Shown here: positions 23,135 to 45,201 of the stretch, one piece after another
How positions within the stretch are numbered: position 1 is the first letter of the stretch
How the letters are laid out: each line of letters starts with the position of its first letter
Assembly: GCF_040784915.1 (NCBI RefSeq)
Contig: NZ_CP160797.1
Span: forward strand, 102,501 to 166,500
Reading direction: 5' to 3'
Origin: Bacillus vallismortis
GTDB taxonomy: Bacteria; Bacillota; Bacilli; Bacillales; Bacillaceae
Length of the DNA: 64,000 nt
Position numbers and translations under genes: made by a program
Notes under the pieces: generated by a model
The model's input: the letters and a program-made list of their open reading frames with translations, nothing else
Told to the model about the DNA's origin: nothing
Database searches by the model: none

Positions 23135-26100
23135 TTGCTAGATGTGAACAATTTTGAGTATATGAACATCGGTCTTGCTTCACCGGATAAAATCCGTTCA
23201 TGGTCTTTTGGTGAAGTGAAAAAGCCTGAAACGATAAACTATCGTACGTTAAAACCTGAAAAGGACGGTCTATTCTGCGAACGCATTTTCGGACCGACTA
23301 AAGACTGGGAATGTCATTGCGGGAAGTACAAGCGAGTTCGTTATAAAGGCGTAGTTTGTGACCGCTGCGGAGTCGAAGTAACACGGGCTAAAGTCCGTCG
23401 TGAGAGAATGGGGCACATTGAACTGGCTGCCCCAGTTTCCCACATTTGGTATTTCAAAGGTATTCCAAGCCGTATGGGTCTTGTGCTGGATATGTCACCT
23501 CGTGCTTTAGAAGAAGTCATTTACTTTGCTTCTTACGTTGTAACTGATCCGGCAAACACACCGCTTGAAAAGAAACAGCTTCTGTCTGAGAAAGAATACC
23601 GTGCTTATCTCGATAAATACGGTAATAAATTCCAAGCATCCATGGGTGCAGAAGCGATTCATAAGCTTCTTCAAGATATTGATCTTGTAAAAGAAGTTGA
23701 TATGTTAAAAGAAGAGCTGAAAACATCACAAGGGCAGCGCCGTACTCGTGCGATCAAACGCCTGGAAGTTTTAGAAGCCTTCCGTAACTCAGGAAACAAG
23801 CCTTCTTGGATGATCCTTGATGTGCTCCCTGTTATTCCTCCTGAGCTTAGACCGATGGTTCAGCTTGATGGCGGACGTTTTGCGACTTCTGATTTGAACG
23901 ACCTTTATCGTCGTGTCATCAACCGTAATAATCGTTTGAAACGTCTTTTGGATCTTGGTGCACCTAGCATCATTGTTCAAAACGAAAAGCGTATGCTTCA
24001 AGAGGCTGTCGATGCCTTAATTGACAACGGCCGCCGCGGACGCCCTGTAACAGGTCCTGGTAACAGACCGTTAAAATCTCTTTCTCACATGTTGAAAGGG
24101 AAGCAAGGCCGTTTCCGTCAAAACCTTCTTGGTAAACGTGTCGATTACTCCGGACGTTCTGTAATCGTTGTTGGTCCTCATTTGAAAATGTACCAATGCG
24201 GATTGCCGAAGGAAATGGCGCTTGAACTTTTCAAACCTTTCGTTATGAAAGAGCTTGTTGAAAAAGGTCTTGCTCACAACATTAAGAGTGCGAAACGTAA
24301 AATTGAGCGCGTACAGCCTGAGGTATGGGATGTACTAGAATCAGTTATCAAGGAGCACCCGGTACTTCTGAACCGTGCCCCTACACTTCACAGACTAGGT
24401 ATCCAAGCGTTTGAACCAACGCTTGTTGAAGGACGCGCAATCCGCCTTCACCCGCTCGTATGTACAGCTTATAACGCTGACTTTGATGGTGACCAAATGG
24501 CGGTTCACGTACCATTATCTGCAGAAGCTCAAGCTGAAGCACGCATCTTGATGCTTGCCGCTCAGAACATCTTGAACCCTAAAGATGGTAAACCGGTTGT
24601 AACACCGTCTCAGGATATGGTACTGGGTAACTATTATCTGACACTTGAGCGTGCCGGTGCTGTCGGTGAAGGTATGGTTTTCAAGAATACAGACGAAGCG
24701 CTTCTTGCTTATCAAAACGGATATGTCCACCTTCATACGAGAGTAGCTGTTCCAGCTAGCTCCCTTAAGAATGTGACATTTACCGAAGAGCAGCGCTCAA
24801 AATTGTTAATTACAACTGTCGGTAAGCTTGTCTTCAATGAAATTCTGCCGGAATCATTCCCTTACATGAATGAACCAACGAAGAGCAACATTGAAGAGAA
24901 AACACCTGACCGTTTCTTCTTAGAAAAAGGTGCCGATGTTAAAGCTGCCATTGCACAGCAGCCAATCAATGCACCGTTTAAAAAAGGCATTCTGGGTAAA
25001 ATCATCGCGGAAATCTTTAAACGATTCCATATCACGGAAACGTCTAAAATGCTTGACCGTATGAAAAACCTAGGTTTCAGATACTCTACAAAAGCTGGTA
25101 TTACAGTTGGTGTTTCTGATATCGTCGTTCTCGATGATAAGCAAGAAATTCTTGAAGAAGCACAAGGTAAAGTTGATAACGTTATGAAGCAATTCCGACG
25201 TGGTTTAATCACTGAAGAAGAACGCTATGAGAGAGTTATCTCTATCTGGAGTGCTGCGAAAGACGTTATCCAAGGCAAACTAATGCAATCACTTGATGAG
25301 CTCAACCCAATCTACATGATGAGTGACTCTGGTGCCCGTGGTAACGCGTCTAACTTTACACAGCTTGCCGGAATGCGCGGTCTGATGGCCAACCCGGCTG
25401 GACGTATCATTGAATTGCCGATCAAATCAAGTTTCCGTGAAGGTCTGACAGTATTGGAGTACTTTATCTCTACTCACGGTGCGCGTAAAGGTCTTGCCGA
25501 TACCGCCCTTAAAACAGCTGACTCAGGGTACCTTACACGTCGTCTCGTTGACGTTGCGCAGGATGTTATCATCCGTGAAACTGATTGCGGAACTGACCGA
25601 GGCATTCTTGCTAAGCCTCTTAAAGAAGGAACGGAAACCATTGAGCGCTTAGAAGAACGCTTAATTGGCCGGTTTGCACGAAAACAAGTGAAGCACCCTG
25701 AAACAGGTGAAGTACTTGTCAATGAAAACGAACTGATCGATGAAGATAAAGCACTAGAGATTGTTGAAGCCGGCATTGAAGAAGTCTGGATTCGTTCTGC
25801 CTTCACATGTAATACGCCTCATGGTGTATGTAAACGATGCTATGGCCGAAATCTTGCAACTGGCTCCGATGTTGAAGTCGGTGAGGCTGTCGGTATCATT
25901 GCTGCCCAATCAATCGGTGAGCCTGGTACACAGTTAACAATGCGTACATTCCATACAGGCGGGGTTGCCGGAGACGATATCACACAGGGTCTTCCGCGTA
26001 TCCAAGAGCTTTTCGAAGCGCGTAATCCGAAAGGTCAGGCAACAATTACAGAAATCGACGGTACAGTCGTTGAGATCAATGAAGTTCGTGATAAGCAACA

Positions 26101-26734
26101 GGAAATTGTGGTTCAAGGCGCAGTGGAAACACGTTCTTATACGGCACCTTATAACTCCCGTTTGAAAGTAGCGGAAGGAGATAAAATTACTCGAGGCCAA
26201 GTACTGACAGAAGGTTCGATCGATCCGAAAGAGCTTCTGAAAGTGACTGACATGACTGCTGTTCAAGAGTATCTTCTCCATGAGGTTCAAAAGGTTTATC
26301 GTATGCAAGGTGTTGAAATCGGTGATAAACACGTAGAAGTAATGGTTCGCCAGATGCTTCGCAAAGTCCGCGTGATTGATGCCGGTGACACTGATGTGCT
26401 TCCAGGTACATTGCTTGATATTCACCAATTTACTGAAGCGAACAAAAAGGTATTGCTTGAAGGTAATCGTCCTGCTACAGGTCGTCCTGTTTTACTCGGT
26501 ATTACAAAAGCATCTCTTGAAACTGATTCATTCTTATCTGCTGCTTCCTTCCAGGAAACAACACGTGTCCTTACAGACGCAGCGATCAAAGGTAAGCGTG
26601 ATGAGCTTCTCGGCTTGAAAGAGAATGTTATCATCGGTAAGCTTGTTCCGGCTGGTACAGGTATGATGAAATACCGAAAAGTAAAAACAGTTTCAAATGT
26701 TCAGCCGACTGATGACATGGTTCCGGTTGAATAA
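23135..26734 (+). CDS. rpoC: RNA polymerase beta-prime subunit
   Basis: 1199 residues from TTG 23135 ([17 protein letters not shown]), behind GGGAGGTAGG; the frame extends upstream to 23093 without a ribosome site. The catalytic motif [12 protein letters not shown] holds the three Mg-binding aspartates, the N-terminal zinc finger is CHCGKYKR...CDRCG, and the trigger-loop region [16 protein letters not shown] is present. It shares the rpoB transcript and is followed by a strong terminator. Confidence 0.98.
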   Translation: MLDVNNFEYMNIGLASPDKIRSWSFGEVKKPETINYRTLKPEKDGLFCERIFGPTKDWECHCGKYKRVRYKGVVCDRCGVEVTRAKVRRERMGHIELAAPVSHIWYFKGIPSRMGLVLDMSPRALEEVIYFASYVVTDPANTPLEKKQLLSEKEYRAYLDKYGNKFQASMGAEAIHKLLQDIDLVKEVDMLKEELKTSQGQRRTRAIKRLEVLEAFRNSGNKPSWMILDVLPVIPPELRPMVQLDGGRFATSDLNDLYRRVINRNNRLKRLLDLGAPSIIVQNEKRMLQEAVDALIDNGRRGRPVTGPGNRPLKSLSHMLKGKQGRFRQNLLGKRVDYSGRSVIVVGPHLKMYQCGLPKEMALELFKPFVMKELVEKGLAHNIKSAKRKIERVQPEVWDVLESVIKEHPVLLNRAPTLHRLGIQAFEPTLVEGRAIRLHPLVCTAYNADFDGDQMAVHVPLSAEAQAEARILMLAAQNILNPKDGKPVVTPSQDMVLGNYYLTLERAGAVGEGMVFKNTDEALLAYQNGYVHLHTRVAVPASSLKNVTFTEEQRSKLLITTVGKLVFNEILPESFPYMNEPTKSNIEEKTPDRFFLEKGADVKAAIAQQPINAPFKKGILGKIIAEIFKRFHITETSKMLDRMKNLGFRYSTKAGITVGVSDIVVLDDKQEILEEAQGKVDNVMKQFRRGLITEEERYERVISIWSAAKDVIQGKLMQSLDELNPIYMMSDSGARGNASNFTQLAGMRGLMANPAGRIIELPIKSSFREGLTVLEYFISTHGARKGLADTALKTADSGYLTRRLVDVAQDVIIRETDCGTDRGILAKPLKEGTETIERLEERLIGRFARKQVKHPETGEVLVNENELIDEDKALEIVEAGIEEVWIRSAFTCNTPHGVCKRCYGRNLATGSDVEVGEAVGIIAAQSIGEPGTQLTMRTFHTGGVAGDDITQGLPRIQELFEARNPKGQATITEIDGTVVEINEVRDKQQEIVVQGAVETRSYTAPYNSRLKVAEGDKITRGQVLTEGSIDPKELLKVTDMTAVQEYLLHEVQKVYRMQGVEIGDKHVEVMVRQMLRKVRVIDAGDTDVLPGTLLDIHQFTEANKKVLLEGNRPATGRPVLLGITKASLETDSFLSAASFQETTRVLTDAAIKGKRDELLGLKENVIIGKLVPAGTGMMKYRKVKTVSNVQPTDDMVPVE

Positions 26735-26743
26735 TTGATTTAA

Positions 26744-26790
26744 ATCTGCTGAAAGACTGCAAAACAGTCTTTCAGCAGATAATTTTAATA
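26744..26790 (+). terminator. rpoBC terminator
   Basis: A perfect 16-bp stem (ATCTGCTGAAAGACTG and its complement) with loop CAAAA, followed by AATTTTAAT. The longest perfect hairpin in the window; the T-tract is modest but the stem is very stable. Confidence 0.85.
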
Positions 26791-26837
26791 AAAAATCACT
26801 CTATGAGAAGAACGAAACTAAAAAATGTCATACTATG

Positions 26838-26866
26838 TTGACATACGTCTCCTAGAATGATAATAT
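26838..26866 (+). promoter_or_regulatory. rplGB-str operon promoter
   Basis: TTGACA, 17 bases, TAATAT with an extended TGA. A near-consensus sigma-A promoter. The -10 region TGATAATATA is the same as that before rplK. Confidence 0.85.
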
Positions 26867-26911
26867 AACCAAGGTGCTCGAAATAAACCTGTTACTTTGG
26901 AGGATGTATTT

Positions 26912-27160
26912 ATGTCTTATGATAAAGTATCACAGGCCAAATCAATTATTATTGGTACGAAGCAAACAGTGAAAGCTCTAAAACGAGGTTCGGTAAAGGA
27001 AGTAGTCGTTGCAGAAGACGCAGATCCTATCCTTACGAAAAGTGTTATTACACTTGCGAAAGATCAGGGGATCGCAGTCTCAATGGTCGAATCCATGAAA
27101 AAGCTCGGCAAAGCCTGCGGAATTGAAGTAGGAGCAGCAGCTGTTGCCATTATGTTATAA
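26912..27160 (+). CDS. rplGB: L7Ae-family K-turn binding protein RplGB (YbxF)
   Basis: 82 residues from ATG 26912 behind TTGGAGGATG. The L7Ae/L30e fold is seen in [17 protein letters not shown] and in the C-terminal [11 protein letters not shown]. In B. subtilis the protein binds kink-turn RNA and associates with ribosomes. Four or five substitutions from the 168 protein cluster in the middle ([20 protein letters not shown]), unusually many for this conserved neighbourhood. It leads rpsL in the str operon. Confidence 0.93.
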   Translation: MSYDKVSQAKSIIIGTKQTVKALKRGSVKEVVVAEDADPILTKSVITLAKDQGIAVSMVESMKKLGKACGIEVGAAAVAIML

Positions 27161-27260
27161 CGTACTTTTTTGTTTTTGCGTGAGATTTTTTCTCGTGTGA
27201 AGACATTGTTTTTTGCCTTTTGATGAACCACCTGGGTATGTGGGTTATAAAACGTAATGA

Positions 27261-27692
<432 letters not shown>

Positions 27693-27718
27693 TAAACACA
27701 AAAACGTAAAAATAATGA

Positions 27719-28204
<486 letters not shown>

Positions 28205-28259
28205 GTTTCACATATATTTAAAAAACACAATTTCCTAATAAGGAAGGAGAAATTACCCA

Positions 28260-30338
28260 ATGGCAAGAGAGTTCTCCTTAGATAAAACTCGTAATATCGG
28301 GATCATGGCTCACATTGATGCTGGTAAAACGACTACTACAGAACGTATCTTGTTCTACACAGGCCGTATCCACAAAATTGGTGAAACTCATGAAGGAGCT
28401 TCACAAATGGACTGGATGGAGCAGGAACAAGAACGCGGTATCACAATCACATCCGCTGCGACAACTGCGCAGTGGAAAGGTTACCGCGTAAACATCATCG
28501 ATACTCCAGGACACGTAGACTTCACAGTTGAAGTTGAACGTTCTCTTCGTGTACTTGATGGTGCGGTTGCTGTACTTGATGCACAATCAGGCGTTGAGCC
28601 TCAAACAGAAACAGTATGGCGCCAAGCAACAACTTACGGAGTTCCGCGTGTCGTATTTGTCAACAAAATGGACAAAATCGGCGCAGACTTCCTTTACTCT
28701 GTAGGTACTTTAAGAGACCGTCTTCAAGCTAACGCCCATGCAATCCAATTGCCAATCGGTGCTGAAGACAACTTCGAAGGTATCATCGACCTTGTAGAAA
28801 ACGTTGCGTATTTCTACGAAGATGATCTTGGAACTCGTTCTGATGCGAAAGAAATCCCTGAAGAGTACAAAGAACAAGCTGAAGAGCTTCGTAACAGCTT
28901 AATTGAAGCTGTCGCAGAGCTTGATGAAGAGCTTATGGAAAAGTACCTCGAAGGTGAAGAAATCACAATCGACGAGTTGAAAGCTGCAATCCGTAAAGGT
29001 ACTTTGAATGTTGAATTCTATCCAGTACTAGTCGGTTCTGCTTTCAAAAACAAAGGTGTTCAGCTTGTACTTGATGCAGTTCTTGACTACCTTCCTGCAC
29101 CAACTGATGTTGCTGCAATCAAAGGTGTACGCCCGGATACTGATGAAGAGATTGTTCGTCATTCTTCTGATGAAGAGCCATTCTCTGCACTTGCATTTAA
29201 AGTAATGACTGACCCTTATGTTGGTAAACTGACGTTCTTCCGTGTGTACTCTGGAACTCTTGATTCCGGTTCATACGTGAAAAACTCAACAAAAGGCAAA
29301 CGTGAGCGTGTCGGACGTATCCTGCAAATGCATGCCAACAGCCGTGAAGAGATCGCTACTGTTTATGCAGGAGACATCGCAGCTGCTGTAGGTCTAAAAG
29401 ATACATCTACTGGAGATACTCTATGTGACGAAAAGGATCTTGTAATCCTTGAATCAATGGAATTCCCAGAGCCGGTTATCGATGTAGCGATTGAGCCTAA
29501 ATCAAAAGCTGACCAAGATAAAATGGGTATCGCTTTAGCGAAACTTGCTGAAGAAGATCCTACATTCCGTACTCAAACAAATCCGGAAACTGGTCAGACG
29601 ATCATCTCTGGTATGGGTGAACTTCACCTTGATATCATTGTTGACCGTATGAAGCGTGAATTCAAAGTAGAAGCTAACGTAGGTGCTCCTCAAGTTGCGT
29701 ACCGTGAAACATTCCGTTCAGGTGCAAAAGTTGAAGGTAAATTCGTACGTCAATCTGGTGGACGCGGTCAGTTCGGACACGTTTGGATTGAATTCGAACC
29801 TAATGAAGAAGGCGCTGGATTTGAATTCGAAAACGCAATCGTCGGTGGTGTTGTTCCTCGTGAATACATCCCAGCCGTACAAGCAGGTCTTGAAGACTCT
29901 CTTGAAAATGGTGTCTTAGCAGGATTCCCGCTAATTGACATCAAGGCAAAACTTTTTGATGGATCTTACCATGATGTTGACTCAAATGAAATGGCGTTTA
30001 AAGTCGCTGCTTCAATGGCATTGAAAAATGCAGTCAGCAAATGTAACCCTGTTCTTCTTGAACCAATTATGAAAGTTGAAGTTGTTATTCCTGAAGAATA
30101 CATGGGAGACATCATGGGTGATGTTACTTCTCGTCGCGGACGCGTAGAAGGTATGGAAGCTCGCGGTAACGCACAGGTTGTTCGCGCGATGGTTCCTCTT
30201 GCTGAAATGTTCGGTTACGCTACTGCACTTCGTTCTAATACGCAAGGTCGCGGTACGTTCACTATGTTCATGGATCACTACGAAGAAGTACCGAAGAGCA
30301 TTTCTGAAGAAATTATCAAAAAAAATAAAGGCGAATAA
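28260..30338 (+). CDS. fusA: Elongation factor G
   Basis: 692 residues. EF-G drives translocation and, with RRF, ribosome recycling. G1 motif AHIDAGKT at 17-24, G3 DTPGHVDF, and G4 NKMDK are intact. Domains II to V follow at normal lengths. The start follows AAGGAAGGAGAAATTACCC. It ends 119 bases before tufA, with a likely internal promoter between them. Confidence 0.98.
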   Translation: MAREFSLDKTRNIGIMAHIDAGKTTTTERILFYTGRIHKIGETHEGASQMDWMEQEQERGITITSAATTAQWKGYRVNIIDTPGHVDFTVEVERSLRVLDGAVAVLDAQSGVEPQTETVWRQATTYGVPRVVFVNKMDKIGADFLYSVGTLRDRLQANAHAIQLPIGAEDNFEGIIDLVENVAYFYEDDLGTRSDAKEIPEEYKEQAEELRNSLIEAVAELDEELMEKYLEGEEITIDELKAAIRKGTLNVEFYPVLVGSAFKNKGVQLVLDAVLDYLPAPTDVAAIKGVRPDTDEEIVRHSSDEEPFSALAFKVMTDPYVGKLTFFRVYSGTLDSGSYVKNSTKGKRERVGRILQMHANSREEIATVYAGDIAAAVGLKDTSTGDTLCDEKDLVILESMEFPEPVIDVAIEPKSKADQDKMGIALAKLAEEDPTFRTQTNPETGQTIISGMGELHLDIIVDRMKREFKVEANVGAPQVAYRETFRSGAKVEGKFVRQSGGRGQFGHVWIEFEPNEEGAGFEFENAIVGGVVPREYIPAVQAGLEDSLENGVLAGFPLIDIKAKLFDGSYHDVDSNEMAFKVAASMALKNAVSKCNPVLLEPIMKVEVVIPEEYMGDIMGDVTSRRGRVEGMEARGNAQVVRAMVPLAEMFGYATALRSNTQGRGTFTMFMDHYEEVPKSISEEIIKKNKGE

Positions 30339-30367
30339 TTGATTTTGCCTCTTAACTCAAGTATAAC
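30339..30367 (+). promoter_or_regulatory. tufA internal promoter candidate
   Basis: TTGATT directly after the fusA stop, 17 bases, then TATAAC. It would let EF-Tu be made in excess over EF-G. Confidence 0.5.
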
Positions 30368-30382
30368 TACTATTGTAAGATG

Positions 30383-30410
30383 AGGAAGTGAAAGCTTTCT
30401 TTCACTTCCT
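30383..30410 (+). other. fusA-tufA hairpin
   Basis: A perfect 12-bp stem (AGGAAGTGAAAG and its complement) with a CTTT loop in the tufA 5' leader. No T-run follows, so it is not a normal terminator. It could protect or process the tufA mRNA. Confidence 0.6.
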
Positions 30411-30457
30411 ATCACACTATACATTACTAATTAAAAGCTCTTAAGGAGGATTTTAGA

Positions 30458-31648
30458 ATGGCTAAAGAAAAATTCGACCGTTCCAAATCACATGCCAATA
30501 TTGGTACAATTGGACACGTTGACCATGGTAAAACAACATTAACTGCTGCTATCACAACAGTACTTCATAAGAAATCTGGTAAAGGTACAGCTATGGCGTA
30601 CGATCAAATTGATGGTGCACCAGAAGAGCGCGAGCGCGGAATCACAATCTCTACTGCACACGTTGAGTATGAAACTGAAACTCGTCACTATGCACACGTT
30701 GACTGCCCAGGACACGCTGACTATGTTAAAAACATGATCACTGGTGCTGCGCAAATGGACGGAGCTATCCTTGTAGTATCTGCTGCTGATGGCCCAATGC
30801 CACAAACTCGTGAGCACATCCTTCTTTCTAAAAACGTTGGTGTACCATACATCGTTGTATTCTTAAACAAATGCGACATGGTAGACGACGAAGAGCTTCT
30901 TGAACTAGTTGAAATGGAAGTTCGCGATCTTCTTAGCGAATATGACTTCCCTGGTGATGATGTACCAGTAATCAAAGGTTCTGCTCTTAAAGCACTTGAA
31001 GGTGATGCTGATTACGAAGCAAAAATCTTCGAACTTATGGATGCGGTTGATGAGTACATCCCAACTCCAGAGCGTGACACTGAAAAACCATTCATGATGC
31101 CAGTTGAGGACGTATTCTCAATCACTGGTCGTGGTACAGTTGCTACTGGACGTGTTGAACGCGGACAAGTTAAAGTCGGTGACGAAGTAGAAATCATCGG
31201 TCTTCAAGAAGAAAACAAGAAAACAACTGTTACAGGTGTTGAAATGTTCCGTAAGCTTCTTGATTACGCTGAAGCTGGAGACAACATTGGAGCCCTTCTT
31301 CGCGGTGTAGCTCGTGAAGATATCCAACGTGGTCAAGTACTTGCTAAACCAGGTACAATCACTCCGCACAGCAAATTCAAAGCTGAAGTTTACGTTCTTT
31401 CTAAAGAAGAGGGTGGACGTCATACTCCATTCTTCTCTAACTACCGTCCTCAGTTCTACTTCCGTACAACTGACGTAACTGGTATCATCCAACTTCCAGA
31501 AGGCGTAGAAATGGTAATGCCTGGAGACAACACTGAAATGATCGTTGAACTTATCTCTACAATCGCTATCGAAGAAGGAACTCGTTTCTCTATTCGTGAA
31601 GGCGGACGTACTGTTGGTTCAGGCGTTGTTTCTACAATCACTGAGTAA
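30458..31648 (+). CDS. tufA: Elongation factor Tu
   Basis: 396 residues. EF-Tu carries aminoacyl-tRNA to the ribosome. G1 GHVDHGKT is at 19-26, G3 DCPGHADY and G4 NKCD are intact, and domains II and III are complete. A strong AAGGAGGATTTTAGA site precedes ATG 30458. Codon use is strongly biased toward a few codons, as expected for one of the most abundant proteins. Confidence 0.98.
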   Translation: MAKEKFDRSKSHANIGTIGHVDHGKTTLTAAITTVLHKKSGKGTAMAYDQIDGAPEERERGITISTAHVEYETETRHYAHVDCPGHADYVKNMITGAAQMDGAILVVSAADGPMPQTREHILLSKNVGVPYIVVFLNKCDMVDDEELLELVEMEVRDLLSEYDFPGDDVPVIKGSALKALEGDADYEAKIFELMDAVDEYIPTPERDTEKPFMMPVEDVFSITGRGTVATGRVERGQVKVGDEVEIIGLQEENKKTTVTGVEMFRKLLDYAEAGDNIGALLRGVAREDIQRGQVLAKPGTITPHSKFKAEVYVLSKEEGGRHTPFFSNYRPQFYFRTTDVTGIIQLPEGVEMVMPGDNTEMIVELISTIAIEEGTRFSIREGGRTVGSGVVSTITE

Positions 31649-31660
31649 TAGTATGATCAT

Positions 31661-31690
31661 AAACGAGACCCCCTGCGGGTCTCGTTTTTT
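31661..31690 (+). terminator. tufA terminator
   Basis: AAACGAGACCC pairs perfectly with GGGTCTCGTTT around CCTGC, followed by more Ts. A strong intrinsic terminator ending the str operon. Confidence 0.93.
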
Positions 31691-31710
31691 ATTTTATAAT
31701 CTATTTCTTG

Positions 31711-31716
31711 TATAAT
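31711..31716 (+). promoter_or_regulatory. ybaC promoter -10 candidate
   Basis: A perfect TATAAT 32 bases before the ybaC ATG. The expected -35 position falls in the T-tail of the tufA terminator and reads TTTATT, a poor match. Confidence 0.4.
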
Positions 31717-31747
31717 AGGATCTATCATATTCTAGGGGCTAATTTTT

Positions 31748-32704
31748 ATGATTCCTGAAAAGAGATCAATCGCTATCATGAAAGAACTGACCATTGACAA
31801 AACGAAGCAAACGCTGATGATTAATGGGGCTGATGTGAAAAATCCTTTGCTGCTTTTTTTACATGGCGGGCCGGGGACGCCCCAAATCGGGTATGTTAGG
31901 CATTATCAAAAAGAGCTGGAACAGCATTTTACAGTAGTACATTGGGATCAAAGAGGATCAGGGCTTTCTTATTCAAAACGAATTCCTCATCACTCCATGA
32001 CAATCAGTCATTTCATTAGTGATGCAATTCAAGTCACTCAATGGGTCCTAGACCATTTTTCAAAAACAAAACTATATCTTGCCGGCCATTCATGGGGCTC
32101 GGTGCTAGCACTTCATGTACTGCAGCAACGTCCGGAGTTGTATTACGCGTATTATGGAATCAGCCAGGTTGTTAACCCTCACTATGAAGAATCAGCTGCT
32201 TATCACTCTATTCGTGAAATGTGTGATGCGAAGCGAGCCAGTATAGTATCCAAGGCCATACGTTTTATTGGCGCTCCGCCTTGGGAGAAGGACATCTATC
32301 ATCATATCTATCGGTTTTGTGTCGAGTTGAGTAGGGGAGGATTTACTCACCATCATCGTCAAGCTCTATCTATTTTTTTTCAAATGCTTACCGGTAATGA
32401 GTATGGAATAAAAAACATGCACAAATTTCTCAATGGACATCGATTCAGCAAAAAACATTTAACTGATGAGTTGTACCTGTTTAATGGATTTGAATCAATT
32501 CCTTTTATTAGAGTGCCGTGCTTTTTCATTTCGGGGAGACATGATCTAATTGTTCCTGCTGAAATATCAAAACAGTTTTATCAAGAGCTTGAGGCGCCTG
32601 AAAAGCACTGGCTTCAATTTGAGAATTCCGCTCACACCCCGCATATCGAGGAGCCATCATTATTCGCAAGTACATTGAGTCGCCACGCACTGCACCACTT
32701 ATGA
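31748..32704 (+). CDS. ybaC: Alpha/beta hydrolase YbaC, proline iminopeptidase-like
   Basis: 318 residues. Alpha/beta-hydrolase fold with the oxyanion HGGPG near residue 39, WDQRGSG, the nucleophile elbow GHSWGS (Ser115), an acid in SGRHDLIV and the C-terminal His in SAHTPHIEEP. HGGPG and WDQRGSG are shared with proline iminopeptidases, so an N-terminal proline aminopeptidase role is likely but unproven. A middle lid region (about 150-215) is less conserved. It stands alone between the tufA terminator and the rpsJ promoters, and its codon use is less biased than that of its neighbours. Confidence 0.85.
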   Translation: MIPEKRSIAIMKELTIDKTKQTLMINGADVKNPLLLFLHGGPGTPQIGYVRHYQKELEQHFTVVHWDQRGSGLSYSKRIPHHSMTISHFISDAIQVTQWVLDHFSKTKLYLAGHSWGSVLALHVLQQRPELYYAYYGISQVVNPHYEESAAYHSIREMCDAKRASIVSKAIRFIGAPPWEKDIYHHIYRFCVELSRGGFTHHHRQALSIFFQMLTGNEYGIKNMHKFLNGHRFSKKHLTDELYLFNGFESIPFIRVPCFFISGRHDLIVPAEISKQFYQELEAPEKHWLQFENSAHTPHIEEPSLFASTLSRHALHHL

Positions 32705-32711
32705 TAGGTCC

Positions 32712-32740
32712 TTGATAAATATGAAAAACACCTGTATAAT
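32712..32740 (+). promoter_or_regulatory. S10 operon upstream promoter
   Basis: TTGATA, 17 bases and a perfect TATAAT just after the ybaC stop. Confidence 0.75.
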
Positions 32741-32778
32741 AAAAAAAGTGTGCAAATCATGCATATCTTAAATAAGTC

Positions 32779-32807
32779 TTGCAACATACGTCTATTTTCT
32801 GTATAAT
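32779..32807 (+). promoter_or_regulatory. S10 operon downstream promoter
   Basis: TTGCAA, 17 bases and a perfect TATAAT. Transcription would start near 32814, about 130 bases before rpsJ. Confidence 0.8.
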
Positions 32808-32837
32808 GGTGTATGTTGGTCTTTTGACTGCGATGAA

Positions 32838-32898
32838 GCGAGAGGTTGCTGACACACCCGGCCGCTTTGCCATGGCAAGGTGTTCAGGTTTTTCTCGC
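32838..32898 (+). promoter_or_regulatory. rpsJ leader hairpin
   Basis: A long imperfect hairpin in the S10 leader: GCGAGA/TCTCGC at the base, CTGA(c)ACACC/GGTGTTCAG in the middle and TTGCC-AT-GGCAA at the tip, with an eight-base bulge CGGCCGCT on one side. The outline suggests a ribosomal-protein leader; in E. coli L4 acts on the S10 leader, but which protein acts here cannot be told from sequence. Confidence 0.65.
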
Positions 32899-32917
32899 GG
32901 AGAACTGTCTAACGTGA

Positions 32918-33250
<333 letters not shown>

Positions 33251-33286
33251 TTCTAAAATATAGAATGATCTTAATAGGAGGTGTGA

Positions 33287-33919
<633 letters not shown>

Positions 33920-33928
33920 CTCTCTTAG

Positions 33929-34857
<929 letters not shown>

Positions 34858-34867
34858 TTATCTGTAA

Positions 34868-36058
<1,191 letters not shown>

Positions 36059-36074
36059 GAGAGGAGGCTTTTAA

Positions 36075-37702
<1,628 letters not shown>

Positions 37703-37709
37703 TCACTGA

Positions 37710-37988
<279 letters not shown>

Positions 37989-38022
37989 TAAAGTTCGGAA
38001 TTCTTTTTCCGAAGGGAGGTAA

Positions 38023-38397
<375 letters not shown>

Positions 38398-38400
38398 TGA

Positions 38401-39311
<911 letters not shown>

Positions 39312-39318
39312 TCAATGA

Positions 39319-39949
<631 letters not shown>

Positions 39950-39963
39950 GAAGTTTAACATGA

Positions 39964-40518
<555 letters not shown>

Positions 40519-40550
40519 GATCGCTTAAAGTGAAGAAAGGAGTGACCTAG

Positions 40551-40913
<363 letters not shown>

Positions 40914-40916
40914 TAA

Positions 40917-41631
<715 letters not shown>

Positions 41632-41649
41632 AAATAATTGATCGGATAA

Positions 41650-42102
<453 letters not shown>

Positions 42103-42103
42103 C

Positions 42104-43398
42104 TTGTTTAAAACAATCTCCAACTTTATGCGTGTGAGTGATATCAGGAATAAAATCATATTCACTTTACTCATGCTTATCGTCTTTCGCATAGGTGCGT
42201 TTATTCCTGTGCCTTATGTTAACGCTGAAGCGTTACAGGCACAGTCTCAAATGGGTGTTTTTGATCTCCTTAATACATTTGGCGGCGGTGCGCTTTACCA
42301 ATTCTCCATTTTTGCAATGGGAATTACTCCTTATATCACGGCTTCGATCATCATTCAGCTGCTTCAGATGGATGTTGTGCCGAAGTTTACCGAGTGGTCT
42401 AAGCAAGGTGAAGTTGGCCGCCGTAAATTAGCTCAGTTCACAAGGTACTTTACGATTGTGCTTGGGTTCATCCAAGCGTTAGGTATGTCATACGGATTCA
42501 ACAATCTGGCAAACGGTATGCTGATCGAAAATTCGGGTGTTTCGACATATCTCATCATTGCTTTAGTGCTCACTGGCGGAACTGCCTTTTTAATGTGGCT
42601 CGGAGAACAAATTACGTCTCATGGGGTAGGCAACGGAATATCGATCATTATCTTCGCGGGGATTGTGGCTAGTATTCCAAAAACGGTTGGACAAATATAT
42701 GAGACTCAATTTGTCGGCAGCGACGATCAGTTGTTTATTCATATTGTAAAAATCGCACTTCTTGTGATTGCGATTTTAGCAGTTATTGTTGGAGTTATTT
42801 TCATTCAGCAAGCCGTACGGAAAATTGCGATTCAATATGCTAAAGGCACAGGTCGTTCACCTGCAGGCGGGGGACAGTCTACTCACCTACCATTGAAAGT
42901 AAACCCTGCGGGGGTTATTCCGGTCATCTTTGCGGTTGCGTTTCTGATAACGCCGCGGACGATCGCGTCATTCTTTGGAACAAACGATGTGACAAAGTGG
43001 ATTCAAAACTACTTTGATAATACGCATCCGGTGGGTATGGCGATATATGTTGCGTTGATTATTGCCTTTACGTACTTTTATGCTTTTGTACAGGTCAATC
43101 CTGAACAAATGGCTGATAACCTTAAAAAACAGGGTGGCTATATCCCGGGGGTTCGTCCAGGGAAAATGACTCAAGATAGAATTACGAGCATTTTGTATCG
43201 ACTTACGTTTGTGGGTTCTATATTCTTAGCCGTGATTTCCATTCTTCCTATCTTTTTCATTCAATTCGCTGGATTGCCTCAAAGTGCACAAATTGGCGGA
43301 ACATCTTTGTTAATTGTTGTCGGGGTAGCCTTAGAGACAATGAAGCAACTAGAAAGCCAGTTGGTGAAACGAAACTACCGTGGATTTATGAAAAACTA

Positions 43399-43399
<1 letters not shown>
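42104..43399 (+). CDS. secY: Protein translocase channel SecY
   Basis: 431 residues from TTG 42104 ([11 protein letters not shown]), behind GAGGTGATC. SecY is the membrane pore of the Sec translocase. About ten membrane helices are visible; the plug region follows TM1 (AEALQAQSQ..), and the cytosolic loop [20 protein letters not shown] and [11 protein letters not shown] are hallmarks. The weak TTG start and coupling to rplO probably hold its level low. Confidence 0.97.
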
Positions 43400-44850
<1,451 letters not shown>

Positions 44851-44853
44851 GTG

Positions 44854-45201
44854 ATGAAAATAATTCCGAAGACATGTGTTTTATCCGGCTTGATAGGGCA
44901 GAAAGTTTGGATGAACATTGGCAGGACTGAATTCATCTTGCTGTTGTCATTGGAATTGTTAACGATCATCATTGTACTAACAGCAGACGGAGAAAAGCGT
45001 ACATTTCATTCTCCTAAGAAAAAGAATATCAATCATTTAACCCTTTATGATTGCGTATCTCCGGAAGTTCAGAACAGTATAAACGAAACAGGGCGTGTGA
45101 CAAACGGAAAACTGAGATTTTCTCTTTTGAAATTTGTCAGAAAGCAAGTTACTGATTTGAAGAAGGGAGAACACTTGAATGGCGAAAGACGATGTAATTG
45201 A
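44854..45201 (+). CDS. KOW/L14e-like small protein, N-terminal half disrupted
   Basis: About 115 codons from ATG 44854 (a GTG is three bases earlier). The C-terminal half ([19 protein letters not shown] through [18 protein letters not shown]) matches the small KOW-domain RNA-binding protein found between map and infA in Bacillus (ybzG position in B. subtilis). The N-terminal half starts well ([11 protein letters not shown]), but from about 44926 to 44973 the family-like sequence [14 protein letters not shown] is in the +2 frame. The in-frame product there is a hydrophobic run, [17 protein letters not shown]. Two compensating indels would explain this. Activity is doubtful. The end overlaps infA by 23 bases. 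Confidence 0.6.
   Translation: MKIIPKTCVLSGLIGQKVWMNIGRTEFILLLSLELLTIIIVLTADGEKRTFHSPKKKNINHLTLYDCVSPEVQNSINETGRVTNGKLRFSLLKFVRKQVTDLKKGEHLNGERRCN

Noticed and set aside
25934..26428. A 164-codon minus-strand frame opposite rpoC, and similar ones opposite rpoB, fusA, tufA and disA
   Set aside because: They lie wholly inside well-conserved genes with strong codon bias, have no ribosome sites and show no recognisable domains.
27165..27205. Possible terminator after rplGB (GCGTGAGA-TTTTT-TCTCGTG)
   Set aside because: The stem has two G-T pairs and the bases after it are not a T-run, and rplGB is normally cotranscribed with rpsL; too weak to call.
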